A DNA stretch of 64,000 nucleotides from Syntrophobacterales bacterium (GTDB lineage Bacteria > Desulfobacterota > Desulfobaccia > Desulfobaccales > 0-14-0-80-60-11): NCBI GenBank assembly GCA_020060385.1, contig JAGVAH010000071.1, positions 1 to 64,000 on the forward strand, given 5' to 3'. The first letter of the stretch is position 1. Every line of letters begins with the position of its first letter. This document shows positions 17,610-26,573 of the stretch, one piece after another. Under the pieces are notes generated by a model. That model was not told the origin of the DNA, made no database searches, and was given only the letters and a program-made list of their open reading frames with translations. Both the position numbers and the translations under genes were made by a program.

Positions 17610-17757
17610 TTAGCTGTCAGCTATCAGCTTTAAGCTTTCAGCTTCTTAAAAATAAAAACAGGACAAAGCTCAAAAGCGAATCTGAACTCGGTGCAGCGCC
17701 AACCCTCGCAGCAATTATTTAGCTGACCGCTGATAGCTGAAAGCTGACAGCTTCTTC
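17610..17757. repeat. AGCTGTCAGC inverted-pair repeat (family C)
   Basis: Left arm TAGCTGTCAGCTATCAGC and right arm GCTGATAGCTGAAAGCTGAC, separated by about 70 bases. It sits at the junction between livF and the virion block. A second copy is at 28709-28788, inside the block. Confidence 0.7.
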
Positions 17758-18021
17758 TTACCGCACCACCCGCCCCCGCAGGTCGTGGGCGTGGTGGTTT
17801 ACGGCCTGCCACAGGTCCTGGTGTTCCCCTTCGTGTTCGTAGCGGCAGAGGAAGCGTTCCCCCAGTTCCTGGCGGCAGTCGCAGCAGAGGTGGTAGAGGT
17901 CGTCCAGTTTCTTTTCCATGCGGGTTAAGAGCCGCCAGAGGAGAAAGGCGCTCACCCCCGCGAAGAGGCCCACCAGGGAGACCAGAGTGCCGGTATGTTC
18001 CGCCAGGTCCTGATAGGACAT
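17758..18021 (-). CDS. Small membrane protein at the end of the virion block
   Basis: An 87-residue protein with one membrane segment (about residues 11-31), then a charged RMEKKLDDLYHLCCDCRQEL stretch with three close cysteines and a His-rich C-terminus (VNHHAHDLRG). No family recognised. Its place after the holin-like gene suggests a role in lysis or particle release, but this is inference from position only. Confidence 0.6.
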   Translation of the reverse strand: MSYQDLAEHTGTLVSLVGLFAGVSAFLLWRLLTRMEKKLDDLYHLCCDCRQELGERFLCRYEHEGEHQDLWQAVNHHAHDLRGRVVR

Positions 18022-18098
18022 ATCTTACGAACCCTCATCCTTTTAGGAAAGCCACACGCAAAAACAGAAAACAGAAAACAGAAAACAGAAAACCGTCT

Positions 18099-18260
18099 TT
18101 AAGGCTTGGACACTCCGGCCCGGAGGGCCGCCAGGCCCAGGGCCCCGGCCAACCCCAGGATCGTGTTGTATTGGCTCTGATCAATCCAACCCAGGCTCTG
18201 GGCGAAGGTGGCCAGGCCCAGCACCGCCGCGGTAATATAAGTTTTCTTTCCTTCCAGCAT
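18099..18260 (-). CDS. Holin-like small membrane protein
   Basis: A 53-residue protein starting MLEGKKTYITAAVLGL. Two short hydrophobic stretches flank a polar DQSQYN turn, and the C-terminus is basic. GKKTYI followed by such a hairpin is typical of small phage holin-like or tail-end membrane proteins. It has an excellent ribosome binding site (GGGAGGAATGAG-ATG) whose TGA is the stop codon of the upstream gene, so the genes are coupled. Too short for most gene callers. Function is inferred from size and position. Confidence 0.65.
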   Translation of the reverse strand: MLEGKKTYITAAVLGLATFAQSLGWIDQSQYNTILGLAGALGLAALRAGVSKP

Positions 18261-18261
18261 C

Positions 18262-19317
18262 TCATTCCTCCCAGCCGGTGATGTGCACTACCTGGTTGGC
18301 GGTGTTCTCGTTGTTGAAATAAATACGGCTGCCTTCGAGAAGGCGGCATTGAAAGGGCATGGCCCCCCGTGCGCCCTGGAAATCCCCGGAGGGGGGGGCG
18401 CCATGGAGAATCAGGGCCGGATTGCTGCCGTCATAGGATAAGGCCAGTTTCAGATCCGCGCCTCCGGACGCGCTGGCATAACCCCGGAGTATCCGGGCTG
18501 TGGGCGGGACCAGGAGCCCCAGATCGTATAAGGTGTAACCGTTGATGGCGCCGCTGGCCGCCTGGCGGGGAGTAAGGTAAGAGAAACGTCTCCCCTCCTG
18601 GTAAAAGGGGACCAGGTTGCTGTCGCTGCCGTTCAGCACCATCCCCAGGCAGCGGAAGTTGGTGTTGGGCAGCACCATGAACCAGTCCCCCTGGGCCAGG
18701 GTCAGGGCGCTGCCGCCGTAAGTGATGGTGCCCCCGGTGCCGTTGTCGCTGTTGTTGGCGGTAATGAGGCGCACCAGTCCCCGGGAGGCGCCGCTGAGCA
18801 CCAGGATTTTACCAGCCGCCAACTCGTCCGCAGTGAAACCGTAGCCGATATTCCCGTTGTTACCGTTATTCCGCAAGGTGATGATCTGGGTGGCCTGGGA
18901 CGAGACCCGCATCACCGGCAGGGCCTTGAGGGTGAAGCTGGTGTCGGCCGCGCCCGCCAGGGCATAAATGGCATACCACTGGCTGGCCTTCTCCGTGCCC
19001 CAGAGGCTCCCGGAGGTGGCGAAATTCAGCACCAGGGCCGTGGAGTTTTCCCGGTAACGGCCGTCCGCCAGGTTGCCTGAGACCCACTGCCCCGGATGCA
19101 TTGGCGAAGGAAAGCCGCACAGCATCAACCGGGCTTTGCAGTCCGCGGTGGCGTTGACCCGGAGATTGGCAGCGTCCACAAATTCCAGGACCGGAGGCAG
19201 GGCCAGTTGGAAACCTTCCAGCACCGCGTCTTCAATCTTCTCGAAGTCACTTTTTAAGATGACCTGGCGGCCCGTGCCGCTGCCCCATTTGCTCTGGGGA
19301 AGATGGATCAGGGACAT
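18262..19317 (-). CDS. Virion structural protein (probable tail or receptor-binding component)
   Basis: A 351-residue protein with no recognised domain. It opens MSLIHLPQSKWGSGTGRQV and is rich in Gly, Ser, Thr and Asn, with beta-structure-like stretches (ITLRNNGNNGNIGYGFTADEL, LITANNSDNGTGGTITYGG). It lies directly after the giant tail protein gene, where siphoviruses encode tail-tip or fibre proteins. GAGG precedes the ATG. Confidence 0.65.
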   Translation of the reverse strand: MSLIHLPQSKWGSGTGRQVILKSDFEKIEDAVLEGFQLALPPVLEFVDAANLRVNATADCKARLMLCGFPSPMHPGQWVSGNLADGRYRENSTALVLNFATSGSLWGTEKASQWYAIYALAGAADTSFTLKALPVMRVSSQATQIITLRNNGNNGNIGYGFTADELAAGKILVLSGASRGLVRLITANNSDNGTGGTITYGGSALTLAQGDWFMVLPNTNFRCLGMVLNGSDSNLVPFYQEGRRFSYLTPRQAASGAINGYTLYDLGLLVPPTARILRGYASASGGADLKLALSYDGSNPALILHGAPPSGDFQGARGAMPFQCRLLEGSRIYFNNENTANQVVHITGWEE

Positions 19318-19361
19318 AGGGTATCCTCGCTTAATCTAGAATTTGGGGGGGCCGGGGAAAA

Positions 19362-19410
19362 TAGTGATCAGTGATCAGTGGTTAGTAGACGGAAAAATCA
19401 CTGATTACTG
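19362..19410. repeat. ACTGATTA inverted-pair repeat (family B)
   Basis: AGTGATCAGTGATCAGTGG and then ATCACTGATTACTG, in the 110-base spacer between two tail genes. Same family as 14764-14853. Confidence 0.7.
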
Positions 19411-19427
19411 AAATTCTCCTCCCCCCA

Positions 19428-22400
19428 TCAGCCGCAGTAAGCCCGATATTGCCAGTTGGCGTCATAGGAGCTGTTCTGGTCGATGGCGTAGTTATCGTAG
19501 TCGGTCCCGGAGGCGTCCACGGCCCAGGAGCCGACCCGGTTCAAGGGCCGGGTTAAAAAGAGGCGGGTGGTGCGGCGTCCCAGGTCCAGGTCTTTGCCGG
19601 TAACCGCAAATTCATCCCGGTCCAGGCCGTGGAAGTCCGAAGATACCGCCACCGTATCCCCCAGCTCCATCCTGGCCCCCTCCAGCCAGGTCTCCGCCTC
19701 CGCCAGTTCCCAGGGGTTGGCCAGGCGTTGCAGCAGGCGGGTAGCCAGCAACTGCGCGACCTCGGGGTTTTCCAGGACCACCGGCCCGCCATAGCGGCAA
19801 TCCAGGTCGATGGCCTGTTCGCCCCAGGCCTCGATGGCCGCGTCGTCCCGGGCTTCGGCGTACTGGCTGTTGTCCTGGTCGTAGTCGGCATAACGCAGGC
19901 GCACCAGGTTCTTGACGCCCTCCAGGTCGTAGCTCAGGGTCAGGGAGCGGATCTGCCCCGGGGCCAGCTCCACCAGGTTATCCAGGAGCAGGAAGCGGAG
20001 CAGGCGCTGGAACCAGTGCCACTCCCCCTGGCGTTTGGCATACTCCAGGGCCGCGCCCAGCATTAACACCACCGCCTCCAGGGAGCCCATCTGGGCCAGG
20101 CACAGGTAGTGGGGGATGTAGTCCCAGACATCCGCGGCCTCGCTGATGGTGAAGGGAATCAGGTCGGCATTGAGGACATTGGGCTTGCCGTCCCCGGCCT
20201 GGCTGAAGGTCCAGGATAGGAGAGCGTCAAAATGGGCCGCATCTTGGGAGGTGGAGGGAAAAGGGTAGGCCTGGCCCGCGGCCCCGTTCACCGCCAGGCC
20301 GAAGGCCTGGAGGACCAGGGCGTTCAGCCAGGCGTAATGGTAATCGCTCTGGTAGCCGCCATAATCCTGGTCTCCCCGGTTTTCCCGGAGATCGTCCAGG
20401 AACCGCCGGGCCCAGATGCCGGCCCGGGCATCGCCGTTACGGAGGTAAACATAGAGGCAGCCCAGAATCAGGGACGCGGCCATGCCCGGGTCATAGGGGG
20501 AATTGGCCAGAAAACCGTATTCAGAGAAGACCTGGGGAAATTGCCAGCCCGGGCCGTCCGCCAGGACAAAAAGATCCAGCCAGTTCAGCCAGTGGTCCAG
20601 GATGGTCCAGGCCTGGGGGTCATTGGTGAGGAAATAATACTGGGCCAGGCGCATGAAGGCCCAATACTGCCCCAGGCCGCAGCCTACCTCCGGGTAGGCG
20701 CTGCCGTTGACCGTGCCCTGGACGATGCCCCAGGCGTTTTCGTGCTCCCCGGCCGGCAACACCCGGCGCTCATACTTTAAGTAATCCAGGGAAAAGACCC
20801 CGCTGGAGCCGATATTGAGGTAGGCAGTGTTGGTGAGGCCGTTGCCTGCCCCCAGAGCATCGTTCCCCAGGAGGGCGCCGTCTTTGACCTTGTAAATTTT
20901 GCCCTCTCCCGGCGAGACCATCCAGGTGAGCAGATGCCAGTCGCCGTCCAGGACCCCGGGGATGTCGGAGTAGGAGTCTCCAGCGCTGGTAGTTACCTTG
21001 AGTTGCAGGGCCGCGCTCCCCGCCTCCTTGGTCTGGACCACCCAGCCGTCCGTTCCCATTTTATCCACCAGCCAGCACCAGCCGCTGCCTTGGGGGGAAC
21101 CCTTGATGATCAGGGTCAGGGAAAAGGGGTCCAGACCCGGCTCGAACAGGGAGTTGCTGGCCAGGCTGGCATGGGCCGAGCCGTCGAAACTCACCGCGGT
21201 GTTCCCCGGCTGGCAGACGCCGGGGACGTACGCGGGGCCGCCGTTGCTCCAGCTCAGGGTGTGGCCGTGGCCGGAGGCGTCGGTGAGCCCGCCGTTGAAA
21301 GGCCAGGCCCCGCTTACCAGGCCGTAATGGCGGTACTTGGGCCACCAGGAAAAGCCGGTAAAATCCTCTTCGCCGCACAGGGCGATGTTTTCCACGTCAT
21401 TGCGGGTATGCACGGGCATTATGGGGCCTTTGACGCCCCCATAGCGGCTGTGGAATCTATCCTGGGCGTCCCGGTGCAGATTGAGGTAATTCTGGCTCAG
21501 GTTCATGGCCCCCACCAAATAGGGGCCCAGGGGTTGGGCGTAATGCACCAGGGTGGGGCCCCGCCAGGGGTTTTGGCCGTACGGGGTGAGGGAGATGGCC
21601 AGCCGGGGGGTATAGGGGTAGGGGTCGGCGGCCTCCAGATTCAGGCTGATCTCATCCAGCCACCACTCATGGTCCGGCAGCCCCTGCTGCTCCATCTTGA
21701 ATTCCAGGAGCCGCAACCGCTGGGCCCCGGCAAAGGTGAGGTGGTCCCCGAACTTGAGGTCCGTGACATAAAAAGCCCCGTTCGTGGGCGGCGCGGCCGG
21801 GATGCCCAGATCCACCACCTGCAGGGGGTGGGTAAGGGGAGTGGTGCCCCAATCCAGGCCCATTTCCCCCAAGTTCACCGTCACCCGCTGCCAGGAATTG
21901 ACCTGGACGTTCACGTCCTTATAAAAATAACTGTCCTGGGCGTCCTTGACCTTGACCCGCAGATTCAGGGTGTTGGCCCCGGAAACCACCGGCTTGATGA
22001 GGAAATTGAGGTTGGTCTGCCCGGTGGAATCGCAGCGCTGGGGGTCGATGCCCACCCACGCCCCCCAGGCCGTGGCCTGGGAAGTGAGGTCCCAGGTGAT
22101 GAGCCTCTGGGTATAGAAGGTATCTCCCAATAGGACCTGGGTCTCTTCCCAATCACTAATGGTGATGTCGCTGTCATCCGGGGCATAGCCGGAATACCAG
22201 GCGCCCCACATGCCCCGCACCCGGTCGCCGTCGTCAATGATATTGTCCCGGCGCCAGAACTGGTCAAAGGGGATGTCAAAAGAGGTGGTCTCGGTGAAGC
22301 GGTCCGGCAGGGGGTGCACGAACACATGCTGCGGCCCCCAGGGGTCCTGGTCCAGGGCGCTGGAGTCATTTAAGGACACCAGCAGGCGGCGGGGGTGGAT

Positions 22401-23558
22401 GGCCGGGTCTCCTCCCCAAAACTGCCAGTAGTCCCCGGCCACTAAATCAGTGCCGCTGCCGGACTCCCAATAGACCTGGATGCCGCCCCACAGGTCCACG
22501 GGGTGGTCCCGGTCCCCGGTGATTACGCCACTGGCTTCCCAACTCTGTCCTGCGTCCCGGGACCAGCGGCAGGTGGCCTGGCCCACCTCCCCCCCGTTTT
22601 CTATCTGCACCACAAACCTGCGCTTTTCCTGGGGGGTGTAATCTCCGGCAATTACCAGGTTGGCGCTGCCGCTTCCCACTTTCGTGAGATTATGGACCCT
22701 CCTGGTGCCCCCTGGTCCCCGCAACTTGAGCCGGACCCGGTCGATGGCGTCGAAGGGACTGAGGGTCAGGGACCAATCCAGGCCGTAGCCGCACCAGGCG
22801 GCATCCTGGAGGCTGGGCAATTCCGCCCGGAGATGGAGCTCCCGGGTGGAGGAGCCGGGGGCCTGGGCAATTTCGAAGGCCTGGAAGGCATCCTTGCCGA
22901 TGGTGGAGCCCCGGTAAAGCAGATACGCACCCTGGTCCCAGCCCTGGCGCTCAAAAGAGTCAAAGATCAGGGGGGAGGTGCAGCTCTCCTCCCGGGGGAA
23001 AAAGACATCCCAGAGGAATTTAATGTGGGGCTGATAATCCCGGCCTTGCTCCCGCCCCGCCAGGTGCAGGAAGACCATGAGGTCCAGGATGCGGTCCACC
23101 GCGAAATCATAGGTATAGTCATCCTGGGCCCGGTAAGCCCGGCGGATGCAGGGATAGTTGTTCAGGGGCTCATATTTAACTGCGTTTTCGCCGGTTAGAT
23201 AGAAATAGTACAGTTGCACCGCAGTGCCCGGGGCCAGGGGGGCGCCCAGGGTAATGACGGTGGTATTCCCCTGGTTGATGAAAGACCCGCCCTGGAAATA
23301 GTTGGTGAGATCCCCGGACAAGGGGTCGGCCCAGAATCCCCCCCAAGGAAACTCGGTCTCCGCCAGCCACACCCCCCGGATCAGGCAGACCTGGCCGCCC
23401 CCGGGATTGGGACTGCCGATGGTGACCTGGCCATTCCCCTGGACCAGGGCGGTGGCGCCGCTCCAGTTCCCCGCCACCGCCTCCTGCAAGGGTGTCCCCC
23501 CCATGTTGTCGAAGACCCAGTTGAACTGGGACGCCCGGGCCCACTGGATACGCGGCAT
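19428..23558 (-). CDS. Giant tail protein with LamG-like and helical-barrel-like regions
   Basis: At 1376 residues this is the largest protein of the block. Residues 1-180 resemble the start of tail-hub proteins. Residues about 290-378 form a module with ENGGEVGQATCRWS that recurs in the next tail protein. Residues about 400-740 are beta-rich with Trp-rich strands. Residues about 750-925 look like a LamG/concanavalin-type lectin domain (WPFNGGLTDASGHGHTL ... AVSFDGSAHASL ... TLIIKGS). Residues about 940-1190 are a helical repeat region with Trp/Tyr-rich helices, reminiscent of six-hairpin glycosidases. The C-terminal 190 residues (LATRLLQRLANPWELAEAETW onward) resemble the end of phage tail-hub proteins. 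It probably binds and may digest a surface glycan. AAAGGAG precedes the ATG. Confidence 0.75.
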   Translation of the reverse strand: MPRIQWARASQFNWVFDNMGGTPLQEAVAGNWSGATALVQGNGQVTIGSPNPGGGQVCLIRGVWLAETEFPWGGFWADPLSGDLTNYFQGGSFINQGNTTVITLGAPLAPGTAVQLYYFYLTGENAVKYEPLNNYPCIRRAYRAQDDYTYDFAVDRILDLMVFLHLAGREQGRDYQPHIKFLWDVFFPREESCTSPLIFDSFERQGWDQGAYLLYRGSTIGKDAFQAFEIAQAPGSSTRELHLRAELPSLQDAAWCGYGLDWSLTLSPFDAIDRVRLKLRGPGGTRRVHNLTKVGSGSANLVIAGDYTPQEKRRFVVQIENGGEVGQATCRWSRDAGQSWEASGVITGDRDHPVDLWGGIQVYWESGSGTDLVAGDYWQFWGGDPAIHPRRLLVSLNDSSALDQDPWGPQHVFVHPLPDRFTETTSFDIPFDQFWRRDNIIDDGDRVRGMWGAWYSGYAPDDSDITISDWEETQVLLGDTFYTQRLITWDLTSQATAWGAWVGIDPQRCDSTGQTNLNFLIKPVVSGANTLNLRVKVKDAQDSYFYKDVNVQVNSWQRVTVNLGEMGLDWGTTPLTHPLQVVDLGIPAAPPTNGAFYVTDLKFGDHLTFAGAQRLRLLEFKMEQQGLPDHEWWLDEISLNLEAADPYPYTPRLAISLTPYGQNPWRGPTLVHYAQPLGPYLVGAMNLSQNYLNLHRDAQDRFHSRYGGVKGPIMPVHTRNDVENIALCGEEDFTGFSWWPKYRHYGLVSGAWPFNGGLTDASGHGHTLSWSNGGPAYVPGVCQPGNTAVSFDGSAHASLASNSLFEPGLDPFSLTLIIKGSPQGSGWCWLVDKMGTDGWVVQTKEAGSAALQLKVTTSAGDSYSDIPGVLDGDWHLLTWMVSPGEGKIYKVKDGALLGNDALGAGNGLTNTAYLNIGSSGVFSLDYLKYERRVLPAGEHENAWGIVQGTVNGSAYPEVGCGLGQYWAFMRLAQYYFLTNDPQAWTILDHWLNWLDLFVLADGPGWQFPQVFSEYGFLANSPYDPGMAASLILGCLYVYLRNGDARAGIWARRFLDDLRENRGDQDYGGYQSDYHYAWLNALVLQAFGLAVNGAAGQAYPFPSTSQDAAHFDALLSWTFSQAGDGKPNVLNADLIPFTISEAADVWDYIPHYLCLAQMGSLEAVVLMLGAALEYAKRQGEWHWFQRLLRFLLLDNLVELAPGQIRSLTLSYDLEGVKNLVRLRYADYDQDNSQYAEARDDAAIEAWGEQAIDLDCRYGGPVVLENPEVAQLLATRLLQRLANPWELAEAETWLEGARMELGDTVAVSSDFHGLDRDEFAVTGKDLDLGRRTTRLFLTRPLNRVGSWAVDASGTDYDNYAIDQNSSYDANWQYRAYCG

Positions 23559-23571
23559 TGGTGCTCCTTTA

Positions 23572-23639
23572 ACGCCTTTGCGTCTTGACGCCTTGGCGTG
23601 AGGTGTTTCTCACGCCAAGACGCCAAGAGCGCCAAGTTA
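23572..23639. repeat. GCCTTTGCGTCTTGACGCC inverted pair (family I)
   Basis: CGCCTTTGCGTCTTGACGCC followed by CACGCCAAGACGCCAAGAGC, a palindromic spacer. Related units at 32086-32140 and 60974-61003. Confidence 0.65.
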
Positions 23640-25319
23640 TTCTTCTCCCAAATAGGCCTTGATTCTGATCTCTCCGAAATCCACCCAGAGGTCGTAGAGG
23701 CAGCGTTGCAGGATTTCCCGGAGGGCCTGGGCCGCGGTCACATTCTCAAAGCACACGCCGATGGCGTAGCTGGGGGTGAGGCTCTTGGCCAGGTCAAAGG
23801 TTTCCTGCTGCCTGGCCCCACTCAGACCCACCGCGGCCAGGATGTCGCTAATGATTGCCACCGGGTGGGTGGTGGCGTCCTTTACCACCCGGGCCTCCAC
23901 CTGCCCGGAGCGGCCGGTGACGGTGATTAGCCCCGTTTCCGGATCTGCCGCCACCCGGTCCTGGGTCGCGGCGCGGTTCAGGTAGATCGCGGTGATGGCG
24001 GCAAAGGGGCCGCCGTAGACCTGGTAGTGGTAGACCCGCGGCTGGGCGGTGAAGGTCCATTGATCCCCGTCCACCAGGTCCGTGCCGGTGCCGGACTCCC
24101 AATACACCGCCAGGCCCTCTTCCAGCTCCACCGGGTTTTCGGGGCCGGCGGTAGTCACGCCCGTCTCCCGCCAGCTCTGCCCCTGGTTCACGGACCAGCG
24201 GCAGGAGGCCGCGCCCACCTCCCCGCTGTTTTCCACCCGCAGCAGGTAATCCCGGACATATTCACCAAGGTAAGTGCCGGTCACCTTGAGGACCGCACTG
24301 CCGGAGCCGTTTTTCACCGGCTCCCCCACCTGGGCGGCAATGGTCTCCGTCAGTTCCGCGCCGGCCCGGTAAGGGCCCCGCATAAAAGGCTGCCTCACCC
24401 CCTCCAGGGAGGGAGCCCCCAGAAAGGTTTGCAGCCGGGCCGCCACCCAATCCCGGCTTTCCAGTTGCACCCGGTGTTCCCCACTCCAGGCGTGGGCCAT
24501 CCCGGAGAGGCGCTCCAGCTCCCCTTGGTAGGCCAACTGCCACTCCACCCGGCCGCTGGAGAGTTCCCAGCCATGATAGAGGGCCAGCCTCTTTTGCCTC
24601 CAGGGCAGGCCCAGGAGATAAAAATTTTCCGCGCCTGCCAGCCACTGCCCCCGGCGGTTGTCCAGCAGCAGGGTATGGTCGCCGACCCGCAGCTCGCTGA
24701 AATCCCGGGCCAGGTCCACCCGCACCGCGCCGGGGTCCAGAACCTCTCCTTCAGGCAGACTCAGGCGGCCTTCCAAGGAGAGATTGGCCAGATAACCGGG
24801 AGAAACGCCCTCCGCGCAGTAACCCTCATACCCCCCGTCCGGGGCTTGGTCTGGGGCATGGGCCGTGAATTCATCCGCGTCTTCCCCGGCATCCACGGCC
24901 CAGTACCTCAGGGTTTCCGTGAACTCCACCTTTACCTGAAAATAGGGGAGCAGAGCGTATTCTTCCCCCTGGCTCATGGACAGATAAGAGGCGCTGCCGA
25001 CTTCCCCGGCGCTGGCCGCGGTTCTAAAAGACACCTGGGCTTCCATCTGTGCGGCCTGGTCATCCCAGGAGGCGTTCACCAGATTGAGATAAGGGGAATA
25101 AGTGTGCAAAACCGGGGAAGTCCAGGACGCGGTGGTGAAATAACCTGACGCCAACACCAGTTTCCCCGCCTCGCCCCCATAGGCCGTATGGGTAAATTCC
25201 CCGGAACCGGCAGCCAACCCGTAGTCCAGGTCAAAGGGATACAGAACCGCCTTCACCCGGGGCCTGGCCCCCCGATCGCGGGTTTCCTCCTGGAGATATT
25301 CGCCGCTGGTAGTTCTCAT
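23637..25319 (-). CDS. Tail protein sharing a module with the giant tail protein
   Basis: A 560-residue virion protein. The N-terminal 200 residues are beta-rich (FDLDYGLAAGSGEFTHTAYGG). Residues about 338-428 form the module also found in the 1376-residue protein (VENSGEVGAASCRWS ... GQSW ... VYWESGTGTDLV). The C-terminal third (LAKSLTPSYAIGVCFENVTAAQALREIL, then CLYDLWVDFGEIRIKAYLGEE) resembles tail-assembly or hub proteins of siphoviruses. It likely sits at the tail tip with its large neighbour. Confidence 0.7.
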   Translation of the reverse strand: MRTTSGEYLQEETRDRGARPRVKAVLYPFDLDYGLAAGSGEFTHTAYGGEAGKLVLASGYFTTASWTSPVLHTYSPYLNLVNASWDDQAAQMEAQVSFRTAASAGEVGSASYLSMSQGEEYALLPYFQVKVEFTETLRYWAVDAGEDADEFTAHAPDQAPDGGYEGYCAEGVSPGYLANLSLEGRLSLPEGEVLDPGAVRVDLARDFSELRVGDHTLLLDNRRGQWLAGAENFYLLGLPWRQKRLALYHGWELSSGRVEWQLAYQGELERLSGMAHAWSGEHRVQLESRDWVAARLQTFLGAPSLEGVRQPFMRGPYRAGAELTETIAAQVGEPVKNGSGSAVLKVTGTYLGEYVRDYLLRVENSGEVGAASCRWSVNQGQSWRETGVTTAGPENPVELEEGLAVYWESGTGTDLVDGDQWTFTAQPRVYHYQVYGGPFAAITAIYLNRAATQDRVAADPETGLITVTGRSGQVEARVVKDATTHPVAIISDILAAVGLSGARQQETFDLAKSLTPSYAIGVCFENVTAAQALREILQRCLYDLWVDFGEIRIKAYLGEE

Positions 25320-25345
25320 AGACTCATGACCATGAACATGGCTTG

Positions 25346-25417
25346 AGTGATCAGCAATCAGTAATCAGTGTTCATTTCTGAGTTACTGATCACTGATCAC
25401 TGATCACTGATTACTAT
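25346..25417. repeat. ACTGATTA inverted-pair repeat (family B)
   Basis: GATCAGCAATCAGTAATCAG followed by GTTACTGATCACTGATCACTG, in a spacer between tail genes. Confidence 0.7.
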
Positions 25418-25438
25418 CTTTCGGTATTCACCTGTGCC

Positions 25439-25804
25439 TCAAATCTCTTCCAGGACCATGCTCCCGCTCCACGCACCCGGCGCGACTTCCCGGAAGTCCA
25501 GGTCGCTGGTCCAGGCCCCGGTAAAGGTTTTGGCCCCCGTCGCGTCCCGATAAAAATCGATGTCCACTTGGGCCTGTTTGATGGCCGTGAACTGGTCCTT
25601 CTGGGCCGCGGAGATATACTGGAACTTCAGAACCCAGCGTTGCTTCAGGCCCCGGGAATAGCTCCTCAAGGTGCCGTCCAGGGCCCGTTCCCGGTCGGTT
25701 TCATCCTGGACCAGTTCCTGGTAATCCCGGGAGAAGTTGACCGGCAGGGTGTAGCTTTGGCGGCTGCCCCCCACCGGGGTCCATTCCATTTTGGCGTTGG
25801 CCAT
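25439..25804 (-). CDS. Small tail protein
   Basis: A 121-residue protein (MANAKMEWTPVGGSRQSYTLP...) with alternating hydrophobic residues typical of a beta-rich tail component. It lies between the tape-measure gene and the large tail-tip genes, where a distal-tail or connector protein would be encoded. Family not recognised. Confidence 0.65.
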   Translation of the reverse strand: MANAKMEWTPVGGSRQSYTLPVNFSRDYQELVQDETDRERALDGTLRSYSRGLKQRWVLKFQYISAAQKDQFTAIKQAQVDIDFYRDATGAKTFTGAWTSDLDFREVAPGAWSGSMVLEEI

Positions 25805-25814
25805 GGGGTCCTCG

Positions 25815-26573
25815 TTACCAGCGGCGGTCCGCGTCTTTCTGGAGCAAGGGGAGGATGTGGCGCTGCACCAAACGGCCCCAGTCCAGGCGGCTTACCCCTT
25901 GGGCATCCAGGCTCTGCACCTGGATGGAGATGTCATAGCGGGGAGCGGTTCCCGGAGACGAGAGGTCGAACCTACCTGACCTCAGGGCTTCGAAATTTTT
26001 CTCCCCTATCCGGGCCATGGTCTCCCGGGGCAGGATGCCCTCCCCGGTTTGGGCCAGGATCAATTGTTCCTCGCTGCCCCTGGCCCCCGGAGGGACAGCC
26101 AGCCCCTGGTGGGCGGAGACGATGCCCCCCTGGTGGAACAGGCCGCCGAAACTCAGGCCGCCTGCCAGCCAGGAGAGCCAGCCGCCCCCATCCCCTCCGC
26201 CCCAGAAGCCCAACCAGGACTGCCCCGCTTTCTCCAGGGTCTGGATAAAATTCTCACACCAATCCTCCAGATCGCTGGAAATCTCCCCCAGGGCATTTCC
26301 CATACTCTGGCGCAAAGAGCTGCCCGTGGCCTCCCCCTGGGCCGCCAGGTCCGCGAAACTGGCCTGGGCCAGGCCGGACATCTGATCCAGGGAACCTTGC
26401 CACTCCCGGGAGAACGCGGCCCAACTCTCCTGCATCTGCTGCATCTCGTTATTCCAGACGGCTAGGCGACTGCGGCTGTACTCCTGGCTGAGACTGAGCA
26501 TCTCTTCCTGCCCGGTCCGGAAAGCCGCCAATTCCTTGGCGGTATATCCTGTATCAGATCTGTCTCTGGGCAT
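25815..26573 (-). CDS. Short tail tape-measure protein
   Basis: A 252-residue protein. The first 110 residues are amphipathic helix with many Gln, Ser and Met. A Gly/Trp-rich hydrophobic stretch follows (SWLGFWGGGDGGGWLSWLAGGLSFGGLFHQGGIVSAHQG). The last part (EEQLILAQTGEGILPRETMARIGEKNFEAL) closely follows the C-terminal pattern of lambda-type tape-measure proteins. Tape-measure length sets tail length, and at about 0.15 nm per helical residue this one allows only a tail near 40 nm. The ATG at 26573 was chosen because GGAGGTGAAA precedes it. Confidence 0.75.
   Translation of the reverse strand: MPRDRSDTGYTAKELAAFRTGQEEMLSLSQEYSRSRLAVWNNEMQQMQESWAAFSREWQGSLDQMSGLAQASFADLAAQGEATGSSLRQSMGNALGEISSDLEDWCENFIQTLEKAGQSWLGFWGGGDGGGWLSWLAGGLSFGGLFHQGGIVSAHQGLAVPPGARGSEEQLILAQTGEGILPRETMARIGEKNFEALRSGRFDLSSPGTAPRYDISIQVQSLDAQGVSRLDWGRLVQRHILPLLQKDADRRW

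Noticed and set aside
18035..18349. 104-codon open frame over the holin-like gene
   Set aside because: It is out of frame with the better-supported 53-residue gene, which has a strong ribosome binding site and a hydrophobic protein.
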